8,815 nt of DNA from Gammaproteobacteria bacterium (lineage in GTDB: Bacteria; Pseudomonadota; Gammaproteobacteria; Enterobacterales; Kangiellaceae), in the NCBI GenBank assembly GCA_013372875.1, contig JABXIW010000091.1, positions 1 through 8,815 on the forward strand, given 5' to 3'. The position numbers were made by a program, and so were the translations under genes. Each line of letters begins with the position of its first letter. Positions within the stretch are counted from its first letter, which is position 1. The notes beneath the pieces are model-generated. The model did not search any database. It had not been told where the DNA came from and was given only the letters and a program-made list of their open reading frames with translations. Below are positions 1 through 6,899 of the stretch, one piece after another.

Positions 1-22
1 CTGCAAATGCAGGCTTTTTTTT
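1..22 (+). terminator. Rho-independent terminator, left-truncated, serving a rightward gene outside the window
   Basis: Bases 1-4 (CTGC) pair with 9-12 (GCAG) around an AAAT loop. The following GC at 13-14 would extend the stem if the bases before the window are GC. A run of eight T follows at 15-22. The U-tract lies on the plus strand, so this ends rightward transcription entering from the left. Its last T residues overlap the TAA stop of the leftward gene (21-23), so two convergent genes abut with almost no spacer. Whether it also works leftward depends on an A-run beyond the edge. Confidence 0.65.
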
Positions 23-1136
23 ATTTTTCAGCGTTATAGGTCACTCGATAAATCTTATCAAAGCCATCGTCGGAAATTAACACCGAACCATCTTTGAGGC
101 TTATCAAATCAACCGGCCTTCCTAACACTTCTTCGCCATCCAACCAGCCAGTAACAAAGTCTGTTTGCCCAATCACATTGCGCTTATCGTCTAACTGCAA
201 GTTAACGATTTTATAGCCTACTTTTGAAGAGCGATTCCAAGAACCATGCTGTGCGACAAAAATAGAATTTTGATACTCGCTAGGAAACTGCTCACCTTGG
301 TAAAACAGCATCCCTAACGGCGCTACATGGGCTTGAAATTCCCACTCAGGCGCAACAAAGCTCATATCAGGTCGGTCGCGTTTAAAGCGTTTAGAAAACT
401 TAGGGTCTTTCACCTCTTTCCCATGCACATAAGGAAAACCAAAGAACTGGCCGTTTTTAGTGACTCGATTGAGTTCACATGGCGGCAAGTCATCGCCCAT
501 CATGTCGCGGCCATTATCGGTAAACCAAAAATCGTTATTTACCGGATCCCAATCAAAACCGACACTGTTGCGCACTCCTTCGGCAATCACTTCCGACTCA
601 CCAGTTTCCACATCAATCGCAATAATCGAGCCAAAGCGCTTATCCTCAGATAAGCAAACATTACAAGGCACGCCAATCGGTACATAAAGCCTACCATCAG
701 GGCCAAACTTGGTGTATTTCCAACCGTGATGCGACTTGTCGGGTAAATCCGAATAGACGATTTCGGCTTTCGGTGATTGGTCATAATTCTTATCAATATC
801 TTTAATTCGTATAACCTTATCCACTTCAGCAATATAAAGATCGCCATCCTTGTAGGTTAAGCCACTAGGCAGATAGAGATCATCAATCACCAACACTACT
901 TTATCCGCTTTAAAATCGCCATCGGTATCAATCACCGCATGAACCTTTCCAGGCCGGCGCGAGCCCACATAAACAATGCCAGAATCCGATAGCGCCATTT
1001 GCCGCGCGCCATCAACTTCATCGGCAAACACTTCAATTTTGAAACCTGTCGGGACTTGAGCCGTGTTTCCAGTTGTGAATGGCAAGTAAAGTAGCGTAAA
1101 TAGCAGCGGCTTTATTAACAATTTGTAGTTCTTCAT
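21..1136 (-). CDS. Exported PQQ-dependent sugar dehydrogenase family protein (sorbosone dehydrogenase-like beta-propeller)
   Basis: The 371-residue product has an N-terminal signal peptide: K2, K5 and K9, then a hydrophobic core (residues 10-20) and a likely cleavage after TGNTA (about residue 26). It is therefore expected in the periplasm. The rest reads as the six-bladed propeller of the glucose/sorbosone dehydrogenase family (COG2133). Typical blade segments are LPSGLTYKDGDLYIAE (89-104), HHGWKYTKFGPDGRLYVPIG (136-155), GVRNSVGFDWDP (187-198), DNGRDMMGDD (207-216), FVAQHGSWNRS (293-303) and a closing GRPVDLISLKDGS (339-351). His136/137 and Arg189 lie where soluble PQQ glucose dehydrogenase has its catalytic His and cofactor-binding Arg; this is a motif match, not an alignment. 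Members oxidise sugars using PQQ, but many homologues have no proven substrate, and no PQQ biosynthesis gene is in the window. C158-x-x-C161 and C220 could form a disulfide; no His follows, so it is not a haem site. The ATG start is preceded by AGGG four bases upstream. The family call is firm, the substrate unknown. Confidence 0.88.
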   Translation of the reverse strand: MKNYKLLIKPLLFTLLYLPFTTGNTAQVPTGFKIEVFADEVDGARQMALSDSGIVYVGSRRPGKVHAVIDTDGDFKADKVVLVIDDLYLPSGLTYKDGDLYIAEVDKVIRIKDIDKNYDQSPKAEIVYSDLPDKSHHGWKYTKFGPDGRLYVPIGVPCNVCLSEDKRFGSIIAIDVETGESEVIAEGVRNSVGFDWDPVNNDFWFTDNGRDMMGDDLPPCELNRVTKNGQFFGFPYVHGKEVKDPKFSKRFKRDRPDMSFVAPEWEFQAHVAPLGMLFYQGEQFPSEYQNSIFVAQHGSWNRSSKVGYKIVNLQLDDKRNVIGQTDFVTGWLDGEEVLGRPVDLISLKDGSVLISDDGFDKIYRVTYNAEK

Positions 1137-1165
1137 TTGACCCTAACCCTTTGAATCTTTAATAT
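1137..1165 (+). promoter_or_regulatory. Predicted sigma-70 promoter for the TPR membrane protein gene
   Basis: TTGACC (1137-1142) and TAATAT (1160-1165) are separated by exactly 17 bases, close to the sigma-70 consensus. Transcription would start near 1172, leaving an AT-rich leader of about 30 bases before the ATG at 1203. The -35 box touches the start codon of the divergent dehydrogenase gene and overlaps its AGGG ribosome-binding site (1141-1144 on the other strand). No comparably good leftward promoter was found in the spacer. Confidence 0.5.
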
Positions 1166-1202
1166 TTATACTAGCACAGCCTTAATTAAAAAATATAACA
1201 CC

Positions 1203-3497
1203 ATGTCAGAAACCAACGGATTCTTTTCTCAGCTGGCCAAACGCCGCATTCCGCAATACTTAGGGATATTTTTAGCGGGTAGCTGGACCGCACTCGAATT
1301 TACTCAATGGGCCGTTGGTCGCTATTCCTTATCGCCAAATTGGGAAGAAGTATTAGTGGTCTTTTTGCTGCTGTGCCTGCCTTTAATTCTGGTACTTGCG
1401 TGGCATCATGGAGCGCCCGGCAAACAGCAATGGAACTTGTTTGAGAAATTGTTTATTCCGTTATATGTCTTGGCTATTCCCGCGGTACTTTATCACCTTT
1501 ATCAAGATGAAGATCTTGGCAAAACTGTTGACACCGTGATGATGACAGATGCTTCAGGTAATACCCAGCAAAGAGTCGTCGCTAGATCGCAATATTTAAA
1601 ACCGATTGCCATATTTCCTTTTGAAAATGTCTCTAACGATAAATCTTTAGATCCAGTGGCCATTATCACTTCAGAAGTATTGCATCGTGACTTGCGACAA
1701 AATATTTTTTATTCATCACTCGATATTCAAGCGCTTGAAACTAATCTTGAAAGGGCTAAGTTTAGCGGCGGTCGTTTGCCACTTACGTTGCAGATCAATA
1801 TCGCTAAAGAAAAGGCTCGCCAGTTTTTTATTAACGGCAAGCTGGATTACAAAGATTCAAACTATACCCTTAGTGCTAATTTATATAACGCCAAATCCGG
1901 CAAGCAATTAACTCAATTTAAAGCCAGCAACAGCAACTACTTTACTGCTATTGATAGCATTACTGAGCAAGCTAATGCTTACATGGAAGCCAACAATCAT
2001 GATTTTACCGATTTGCCGATCGAAGATCTTTATACTAATAACTGGCCTGCATTCCTTGAGTATGCAAAGGCCTACAGTATCCAATTATTTGGTGATGAAA
2101 AAGCTGCCGCTGATCCGCTTTATGCAAAAGCTATCGAACTTGATGAAACCTTCTCTCAAGCCGCTATGCGCTATGCTTTATTTTTACTACGATTTAAAGG
2201 CGTTCAATCGGCGCAAAAATATACTGAATTAGCTCAAAAGCACCAAAACTATCGCTTAACCGAGAGAGAGCGATTTGCCGTCAATGCTACAAATTACTTT
2301 TTCTCAAAGAACTTGGATAAGGCATTTGAAACGCTTGAGCAATGGTCAAAACTTTACCCAAATGAGTATGAATCATATGCTTTCAAGGCAAATTTCTCTA
2401 GCTTTAGTCAACAACACTCTAAAGCAATAGAAAACTGGCTCAAAGTTATTGAGCTAGACCCTTCTCAAATCAATTTATGGGATGCTATCGGTGATACCTA
2501 TACAACTTTAGGTCAATACGACAAAGCCGTTGAAGCCTATGAAGAACACCGCAAGCATCATCCAAACTTGCCTTTAAGTTATAAGAATTTGGGCGATCTT
2601 TACAGCAAAACAGGTCAGTTTGATGCAGCTATTTCAAACTTCCAAAAAGCTTTAAGTATCGACCCCAATTACTCCAATGGTTTACGCGAATTAGCCAAAG
2701 CCTATGCCAGAAGCGGCGACTATGAGAACGCAGAAGAGCACTATTTAAAAGCTATTAACCAAAGCGATACGCCAAATGAAGAGTTTAGCGCCCGCATTAA
2801 TCTGGCTAGTTTTTACTGGGAGTATGGAAAACTAAAAGAAGCGACTAAGATCTATCAAGAAGCCTATCAGTTTTTTTCAGAAAAGTTTTCACCAACTGAG
2901 GCCGCTCGAGCAGAAGCTAATAGAGCTTGGCGTTACTATAAAGCTGGTTATCCAGAATTAGCGCAAGAAGTCATCGACAAAGCCTATGCTGCAGCTACAG
3001 ATGAAGAAATTATTTTAATCAATGTTCAAGTGGCGCATGCTTTATTACTTAATGAGCAAGGAAAAGCCAATGAGGCACTACCGCTTTACGATAATGTGGC
3101 TAAGGTTGCTCGTGAATATTTAAAAGATGGTAATGACTTGCAAATTAATTATTTTAAGTCGCAAAGCCTTTATTCGCTTGGCGAGCATCAGGCAGCGTTG
3201 AACGGTTTTGAAGCCATTAATTCAATTTTCCCTGATCAAATTGAAATTTTGGTCTGGCTTGGCAAAAACTATTTGGCATTAAATAATGATCAAGAAGCTG
3301 GTACATACATTCGACAAGTCAATAAAATTGCTCCTGGCTATCCTGAAACGGCTTTGATTATGGCCAAGTTAATGCTGATGGAAGATAATCAAACTTCGGC
3401 AAAAGAATATTTACAAAAGGCGCTCGAGCAGTGGAAAAATGCCGATATGGAATTTGCTGAAATTCTTGAACTCAAAGCTTTATTAGCTTCGTTATAA
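1203..3497 (+). CDS. Inner-membrane tetratricopeptide-repeat protein with TolB/FlgO-like region
   Basis: The 764-residue product opens with a conserved-looking membrane module: a basic KRR (13-15), a first helix (about 18-38), a second helix (about 49-67) ending in LAWHHG, and a third helix (about 83-100). The pattern resembles the N-terminus of many proteobacterial TPR proteins and adenylate-cyclase-like proteins that begin 'ELKRRNVYKVA...GFPIALILAW'. Residues 132-255 start KPIAIFPFENVSND (133-146), the usual opening of the TolB-N/FlgO-like domain linking such membrane modules to TPRs. From about residue 280 the protein is helical repeats. Clear TPRs are near 385-420, 421-455, 456-488 and 489-522, with weaker ones to about 745; the classic LG..Y...G....A......A...P pattern shows best at 462-488. 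No cyclase, kinase or winged-helix output domain is visible. The start is fixed because the helices begin just after this ATG and the next Met is residue 113. No Shine-Dalgarno sequence is evident. The likely role is an interaction scaffold or sensor at the inner membrane; partner unknown. Confidence 0.82.
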   Translation: MSETNGFFSQLAKRRIPQYLGIFLAGSWTALEFTQWAVGRYSLSPNWEEVLVVFLLLCLPLILVLAWHHGAPGKQQWNLFEKLFIPLYVLAIPAVLYHLYQDEDLGKTVDTVMMTDASGNTQQRVVARSQYLKPIAIFPFENVSNDKSLDPVAIITSEVLHRDLRQNIFYSSLDIQALETNLERAKFSGGRLPLTLQINIAKEKARQFFINGKLDYKDSNYTLSANLYNAKSGKQLTQFKASNSNYFTAIDSITEQANAYMEANNHDFTDLPIEDLYTNNWPAFLEYAKAYSIQLFGDEKAAADPLYAKAIELDETFSQAAMRYALFLLRFKGVQSAQKYTELAQKHQNYRLTERERFAVNATNYFFSKNLDKAFETLEQWSKLYPNEYESYAFKANFSSFSQQHSKAIENWLKVIELDPSQINLWDAIGDTYTTLGQYDKAVEAYEEHRKHHPNLPLSYKNLGDLYSKTGQFDAAISNFQKALSIDPNYSNGLRELAKAYARSGDYENAEEHYLKAINQSDTPNEEFSARINLASFYWEYGKLKEATKIYQEAYQFFSEKFSPTEAARAEANRAWRYYKAGYPELAQEVIDKAYAAATDEEIILINVQVAHALLLNEQGKANEALPLYDNVAKVAREYLKDGNDLQINYFKSQSLYSLGEHQAALNGFEAINSIFPDQIEILVWLGKNYLALNNDQEAGTYIRQVNKIAPGYPETALIMAKLMLMEDNQTSAKEYLQKALEQWKNADMEFAEILELKALLASL

Positions 3498-3516
3498 TTT
3501 AGTATTTTTACTCAAT

Positions 3517-3550
3517 AAAAAAGACAGCCTAGGCTGTCTTTTTTTGTTTT
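3517..3550. terminator. Bidirectional rho-independent terminator between convergent genes
   Basis: A perfect 28-base palindrome (3517-3544), centred between 3530 and 3531, has a GC-rich core GACAGCC/GGCTGTC flanked by an A-run on the left and a T-run on the right. Read on either strand it gives a stable hairpin followed by U residues. It lies 19 bases after the TPR gene stop (3495-3497) and 15 bases from the peptidase stop (3560-3562), so it should end both convergent transcripts. Confidence 0.92.
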
Positions 3551-3559
3551 CAGGATTTA

Positions 3560-5782
3560 CTACTTTAAATACTTTTCAAAATAATCAGTAATGGTATTAA
3601 ACACATGAGTCCTGGCTTTCTTACCCCAAATTGAATGTTTAGAACCTGGATAGTTCATTTGATCAAATGGCTTATTGGCATCTTGCAGAGCCTTATACAG
3701 CTTAGTGCTGTTAGTAAAGAGTACATTATCATCGGCCATCCCATGAATAACCATCAAATCGCCTTTTAGGCCATCTAAATAAGGGAAAACATTAGAGGCT
3801 TCATAGCCGTCCTTATTATTTTTGGGATGGTCTAAATAACGCTCAGTGTAATGAGTATCGTATAAATACCAGTCAGTTACTGGCGCAACCGATACACCTA
3901 CTTTAAAAATCTCTGGCTGCTTAAACATCGCCATAATGGTCATATAGCCACCATAACTCCAGCCAAACATGCCAATCTTATCACCATCAACATAGGGCAA
4001 AGTTTTCAAGAATTCGACACCTTTAACCTGATCTTGAATTTCCACATCACCAAGTTTTCGGTAAATAGGATCTTCAAACTTCTTGCCACGATTCCAGGAG
4101 CCACGATTATCGAGCGAGAAAATAATAAAGCCCTTACTCGCCATTAGATGATGCCAGTAAGTATTGCGAGCCCCCCACTGATTGCGTACTCTTTGTGCAT
4201 GGGGACCGCCGTAAACATCCACAATTACCGGATATTTTTTACTGGCATCGAACGGTGTTGGCTTATACAAACGATATTGCATTGCTTGGCCGTCTTCGGC
4301 TTTGATCACTCCAAATTCGGGTTTCGAAGCATTTTGGTAATAATCAAAATAGGGGTGAGTTTTATCCAGCTTATTTTCTTCAAGCCAAGTAATTAAGTCA
4401 CCATTAGCTTTACGCAGACTGACTTGCGAGGGCTGCTCAGTGGAAGAAAAGTAATCGACAAACACATTCATCGATTTCGCAAAACTAACACTATGTACGC
4501 CATTGCCTTGAGTAATTTGCTTTATTTCGCCGCCTGCTAATGGCACCGAGTATAGTTGCTGTTCTAATGGAGAGCCTTTATTGGCATCAAAATAAACCAA
4601 GCCTTTGCCTTCATCGACGCCATAGACGTTATCTACTACCCAATCACCCTTTGTAAGCTGACGAACCAAGTTGCCATCTAAATCGTATAAATAAATATGG
4701 CGAAAACCATCGCGCTCTGAAGTCCAAATAAATTGCTTAGACTTTTTCAAAAAGCGTAAGTCTTTAGTTAAATTTAACCAAGTATCGGCTTTTTCGGTCA
4801 ATGCAACTTTATAGGCACCATCTTTTATATCGGCAAAACGTAACTCAAGAGTTTTCTGATCACGACTTTGCCATTGATAAGAAAGCGTTTCTGAATCTTG
4901 TAGCCATTTCACGCGAGGAATATAAATATCCGTTTTTTTACCGGTATCCATCCAACTCGTCTTGCTAGAGTCTAAATCTAATACCGCCAGCTTAATGGTT
5001 ACATTATTAGTTCCAGTACTTGGATAGCGCTGCTCAAAAACTGTAAAATCTTCAGCATTGATTTCATAACGCTTTTCGATATTGACTGGCGACTCATCTA
5101 CTTGTAGATAAGCTATTTTTTTAGAGTCTGGCGACCACCAATAACCGGTTAAGCGCCCCATCTCTTCTTGCGCCACAAACTCCGCCATACCGTTTTTGAT
5201 GGCATCTTTACCATCAAAAGTTAACTGACGCTCTTTTCCCGATCTGACATCTACTAGGTAAATATTCTGATCACGAATGAAAGACACGCTTTTACCATCA
5301 GGAGAAAGTTTAATATCCGTTTCATAGGTTTCAGTATCAGTTAATTGTTTAGTGGCTTTATCGGCAGGCTTAGTCAGATCATAAGCAAAAATATCACCGC
5401 CCAATGGAAACAGTAGTGTTTTACTATCATCGCCCCAGTAATAGCTGATAATGCCTTTGGCAAATAGACGCATCCGCTCACGACGCGCTTTTTCCTCATC
5501 GGACAAATTCTCTTCGCCTGGCAATAAATCACGCGAATCCACTAGCATGCGGGATTTATTATCTTTTAAATTGTATTCCCATAGATCCAAACGCTCTTGC
5601 TCGTCCTCTTTGCCTTGAAGAAAAGTTACTCGGGAGCCGTCTGGAGACAATTTGACCGAACGCGGTGCAGGACCATCTAGTGAAGGATCGGAATATATTC
5701 GCTCTACACTAAGCTCTTTTGCCGAAGCATTAGCACTCATGCTCAAGGCTCCAATTAACATACTGGTAATTATAGTTTTCAT
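3560..5782 (-). CDS. Dipeptidyl peptidase IV, S9B family serine exopeptidase, exported
   Basis: The 740-residue product is expected to release X-Pro (and X-Ala) dipeptides from the N-termini of periplasmic peptides. A signal peptide (residues 1-21) has a hydrophobic core and an ANASA cleavage site. The N-terminal beta-propeller (about 25-490) carries several SPDG/SPDS strands and the VAQEEMGR motif, whose Glu206-Glu207 pair matches the substrate N-terminus-binding double Glu of DPP IV; GYWWSPDSKKIAYLQVDES follows at 213-231. The C-terminal alpha/beta-hydrolase domain (about 500-740) has Tyr524 of the oxyanion hole in DVYGGPH, nucleophile Ser609 in GWSYGGY (codon 3956-3958), Asp684 in HGMADDNV (3731-3733) and His716 in GSKHSIWG (3635-3637). 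Triad and Glu pair are intact and the length is normal for bacterial DPP IV, so it should be active. The ATG start gives a proper signal peptide; only a weak GAG lies upstream. It is monocistronic, with its own promoter and the shared terminator. A related prolyl oligopeptidase or acylaminoacyl peptidase is less likely given the double-Glu motif. Confidence 0.95.
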   Translation of the reverse strand: MKTIITSMLIGALSMSANASAKELSVERIYSDPSLDGPAPRSVKLSPDGSRVTFLQGKEDEQERLDLWEYNLKDNKSRMLVDSRDLLPGEENLSDEEKARRERMRLFAKGIISYYWGDDSKTLLFPLGGDIFAYDLTKPADKATKQLTDTETYETDIKLSPDGKSVSFIRDQNIYLVDVRSGKERQLTFDGKDAIKNGMAEFVAQEEMGRLTGYWWSPDSKKIAYLQVDESPVNIEKRYEINAEDFTVFEQRYPSTGTNNVTIKLAVLDLDSSKTSWMDTGKKTDIYIPRVKWLQDSETLSYQWQSRDQKTLELRFADIKDGAYKVALTEKADTWLNLTKDLRFLKKSKQFIWTSERDGFRHIYLYDLDGNLVRQLTKGDWVVDNVYGVDEGKGLVYFDANKGSPLEQQLYSVPLAGGEIKQITQGNGVHSVSFAKSMNVFVDYFSSTEQPSQVSLRKANGDLITWLEENKLDKTHPYFDYYQNASKPEFGVIKAEDGQAMQYRLYKPTPFDASKKYPVIVDVYGGPHAQRVRNQWGARNTYWHHLMASKGFIIFSLDNRGSWNRGKKFEDPIYRKLGDVEIQDQVKGVEFLKTLPYVDGDKIGMFGWSYGGYMTIMAMFKQPEIFKVGVSVAPVTDWYLYDTHYTERYLDHPKNNKDGYEASNVFPYLDGLKGDLMVIHGMADDNVLFTNSTKLYKALQDANKPFDQMNYPGSKHSIWGKKARTHVFNTITDYFEKYLK

Positions 5783-5810
5783 TATCTGCTCGTTTTAAAA
5801 TCATGGCACT

Positions 5811-5839
5811 ATCATAGAAGCTCAAACCTCAATATTCAA
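5811..5839 (-). promoter_or_regulatory. Predicted sigma-70 promoter for the dipeptidyl peptidase gene
   Basis: On the minus strand TTGAAT (5839-5834) is followed after exactly 17 bases by TATGAT (5816-5811). Both boxes are one mismatch or two from consensus. Transcription would start near 5804, giving a leader of about 22 bases before the ATG at 5782. This is the best promoter match in the window. Confidence 0.6.
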
Positions 5840-5840
5840 T

Positions 5841-5869
5841 GCCATAAATGGCTAGTTTAGCGTGCTAAA
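5841..5869. promoter_or_regulatory. Pair of adjacent perfect palindromes in the divergent promoter region (possible operators)
   Basis: GCCAT-AA-ATGGC (5841-5852) and TTTAGC-GT-GCTAAA (5856-5869) are two perfect inverted repeats with two-base centres, 16 bases apart centre to centre. They differ in sequence, so they are not two copies of one site. They lie one base upstream of the peptidase -35 box, with centres near -43 and -59 of its inferred start, where activators often bind. Neither is followed by a U-tract, so they are not terminators. Regulatory function is inferred from position only. Confidence 0.35.
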
Positions 5870-5881
5870 TTACTGCATAAT
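5853..5881 (+). promoter_or_regulatory. Weak candidate promoter for the EamA transporter gene
   Basis: CATAAT (5876-5881) is preceded by TG two bases earlier on the 5' side, giving a partial extended -10 look. A poor -35 (TAGTTT, 5853-5858) stands 17 bases upstream. A start near 5888 would leave about 23 bases before the ATG at 5911. The second palindrome overlaps the -35 and spacer. The match is weak and is offered only because the gene needs a promoter in this short spacer. Confidence 0.25.
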
Positions 5882-5910
5882 CAGCCCATACTTGCTAATT
5901 GATTATTGTC

Positions 5911-6876
5911 ATGCACACAGTCTCAGGTCGCTGGAAACTCGGATTAATTCTTTCGCTAACCACTGCGGTATTATGGGGCTTGCTGCCCATAGCCTTAAAA
6001 GGCTTGCTGCAGCAAATGGATGCGGTTACCGTCACCTGGTATCGATTTTTAAGTGCCGCGTTAATTCTCTTTATCTTCTTATTGTCACGAGGTGGTCTTC
6101 CAGATTGGCGCCAGCTTAAAGGCTCTGTTGGCTTACTAATGCTTATAGCCATTTTAGGATTAGCCGCCAATTATGTATTTTATTTATTTGGGGTCGAACT
6201 AATTACCCCCAGTTCGGCGCAAGTCATGATCCAAACGGCGCCGATGTTGATGCTAATTGGTAGCTTGATCATTTTTAAAGAACAATTTAATCGTTGGCAA
6301 TGGCTTGGATTTGCCACTTTTGTCGTCGGCTTGATTTTATTTTTTAATCTACGATTTGGAGAAATCTTTGCAGAATTAGGTACTTATTCTATTGGCCTAA
6401 TTTGGATTTTCATCGCCGCGGTAGTTTGGGCTGCTTATGCCTTAGCACAAAAACAACTTCTCAATAACTTCTCGTCTAATCAAATTATGTTTGTGATTTA
6501 TTTGGCTTGCGTTCCCCTGCTAGCGCCATGGACAGAAGTTTCTCAAATCGAAAACTTAAATGGCTTAGGTTGGTTTTTGCTGATATTTTGCTGCTTGAAT
6601 ACATTAGTCGCCTATGGCGCTTTTGCCGAAGCCTTAGCCCATTGGGAAGCCTCACGCGTTAGCGCCGTTTTAGCAATAACCCCACTACTCACTATTTTCT
6701 TTATGAAGTGGTTGGAAAGCCTTTATCCCAATTACCTAAACTCTGAGCCCGTAAACAGCCTAAGTTTAATTGGAGCCGCCATGGTGGTTTGTGGCTCAGC
6801 AATCACGGCCTTAGCAGGACGAAAGAAAAAAGTTACTGCTCAAGCACCACCGATAGAGCCTGCGAAAACAACCTAA
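5911..6876 (+). CDS. EamA/DMT superfamily transporter, ten-helix inner-membrane permease
   Basis: From the ATG at 5911 the product has 321 residues and ten predicted membrane helices, near 8-28, 40-59, 71-92, 103-122, 130-146, 160-182, 190-206, 218-238, 247-266 and 285-303. These form the two five-helix EamA repeats of the drug/metabolite transporter superfamily. Typical marks are AVLWGLLPIALK in helix 1, TWYRFLSAA leading into helix 2, SSAQVMIQTAPML in helix 4, FKEQF after helix 4, and EASRVSAVLAITPLL in the second repeat. The tail is basic then proline-rich (RKKKV then QAPPIEP) and probably cytoplasmic. Relatives move amino acids, nucleotides or other small metabolites, mostly outward; the substrate cannot be told here. 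A TTG at 5899 would add four residues, but ATG is preferred because the extension carries no recognisable feature. Neither start has a clear Shine-Dalgarno sequence. The gene diverges from the peptidase and ends 23 bases from the convergent ketosynthase stop. Confidence 0.9.
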   Translation: MHTVSGRWKLGLILSLTTAVLWGLLPIALKGLLQQMDAVTVTWYRFLSAALILFIFLLSRGGLPDWRQLKGSVGLLMLIAILGLAANYVFYLFGVELITPSSAQVMIQTAPMLMLIGSLIIFKEQFNRWQWLGFATFVVGLILFFNLRFGEIFAELGTYSIGLIWIFIAAVVWAAYALAQKQLLNNFSSNQIMFVIYLACVPLLAPWTEVSQIENLNGLGWFLLIFCCLNTLVAYGAFAEALAHWEASRVSAVLAITPLLTIFFMKWLESLYPNYLNSEPVNSLSLIGAAMVVCGSAITALAGRKKKVTAQAPPIEPAKTT

Positions 6877-6899
6877 AGCCGTTCGTAGGGAAAGTCTTT

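Noticed and set aside
654..665. C-N-V-C in the dehydrogenase as a c-type haem site
   Set aside because: Haem attachment needs CxxCH; Leu follows the second Cys. The CNVC segment is better seen as a normal family feature.
327..847. Open frames on both strands inside the dehydrogenase gene
   Set aside because: They lie wholly within a gene with clear family motifs, have no ribosome-binding site, and give products without domain character.
1182..1189. TTAATTAA palindrome in the first divergent spacer as an operator
   Set aside because: An eight-base AT-only palindrome is expected by chance in AT-rich sequence, and nothing else supports a function.
1687..2232. Two plus-strand open frames inside the TPR gene
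   Set aside because: They are out-of-frame shadows of the TPR protein, with no homology features.
4148..4396. Plus-strand open frame opposite the peptidase gene
   Set aside because: It is antisense to the conserved peptidase domain junction and has no promoter or ribosome-binding site.
5862..6170. Overlapping open frames at the start of the transporter gene, on both strands
   Set aside because: The EamA frame explains this region; the alternatives interrupt the divergent control region and show no protein family signal.
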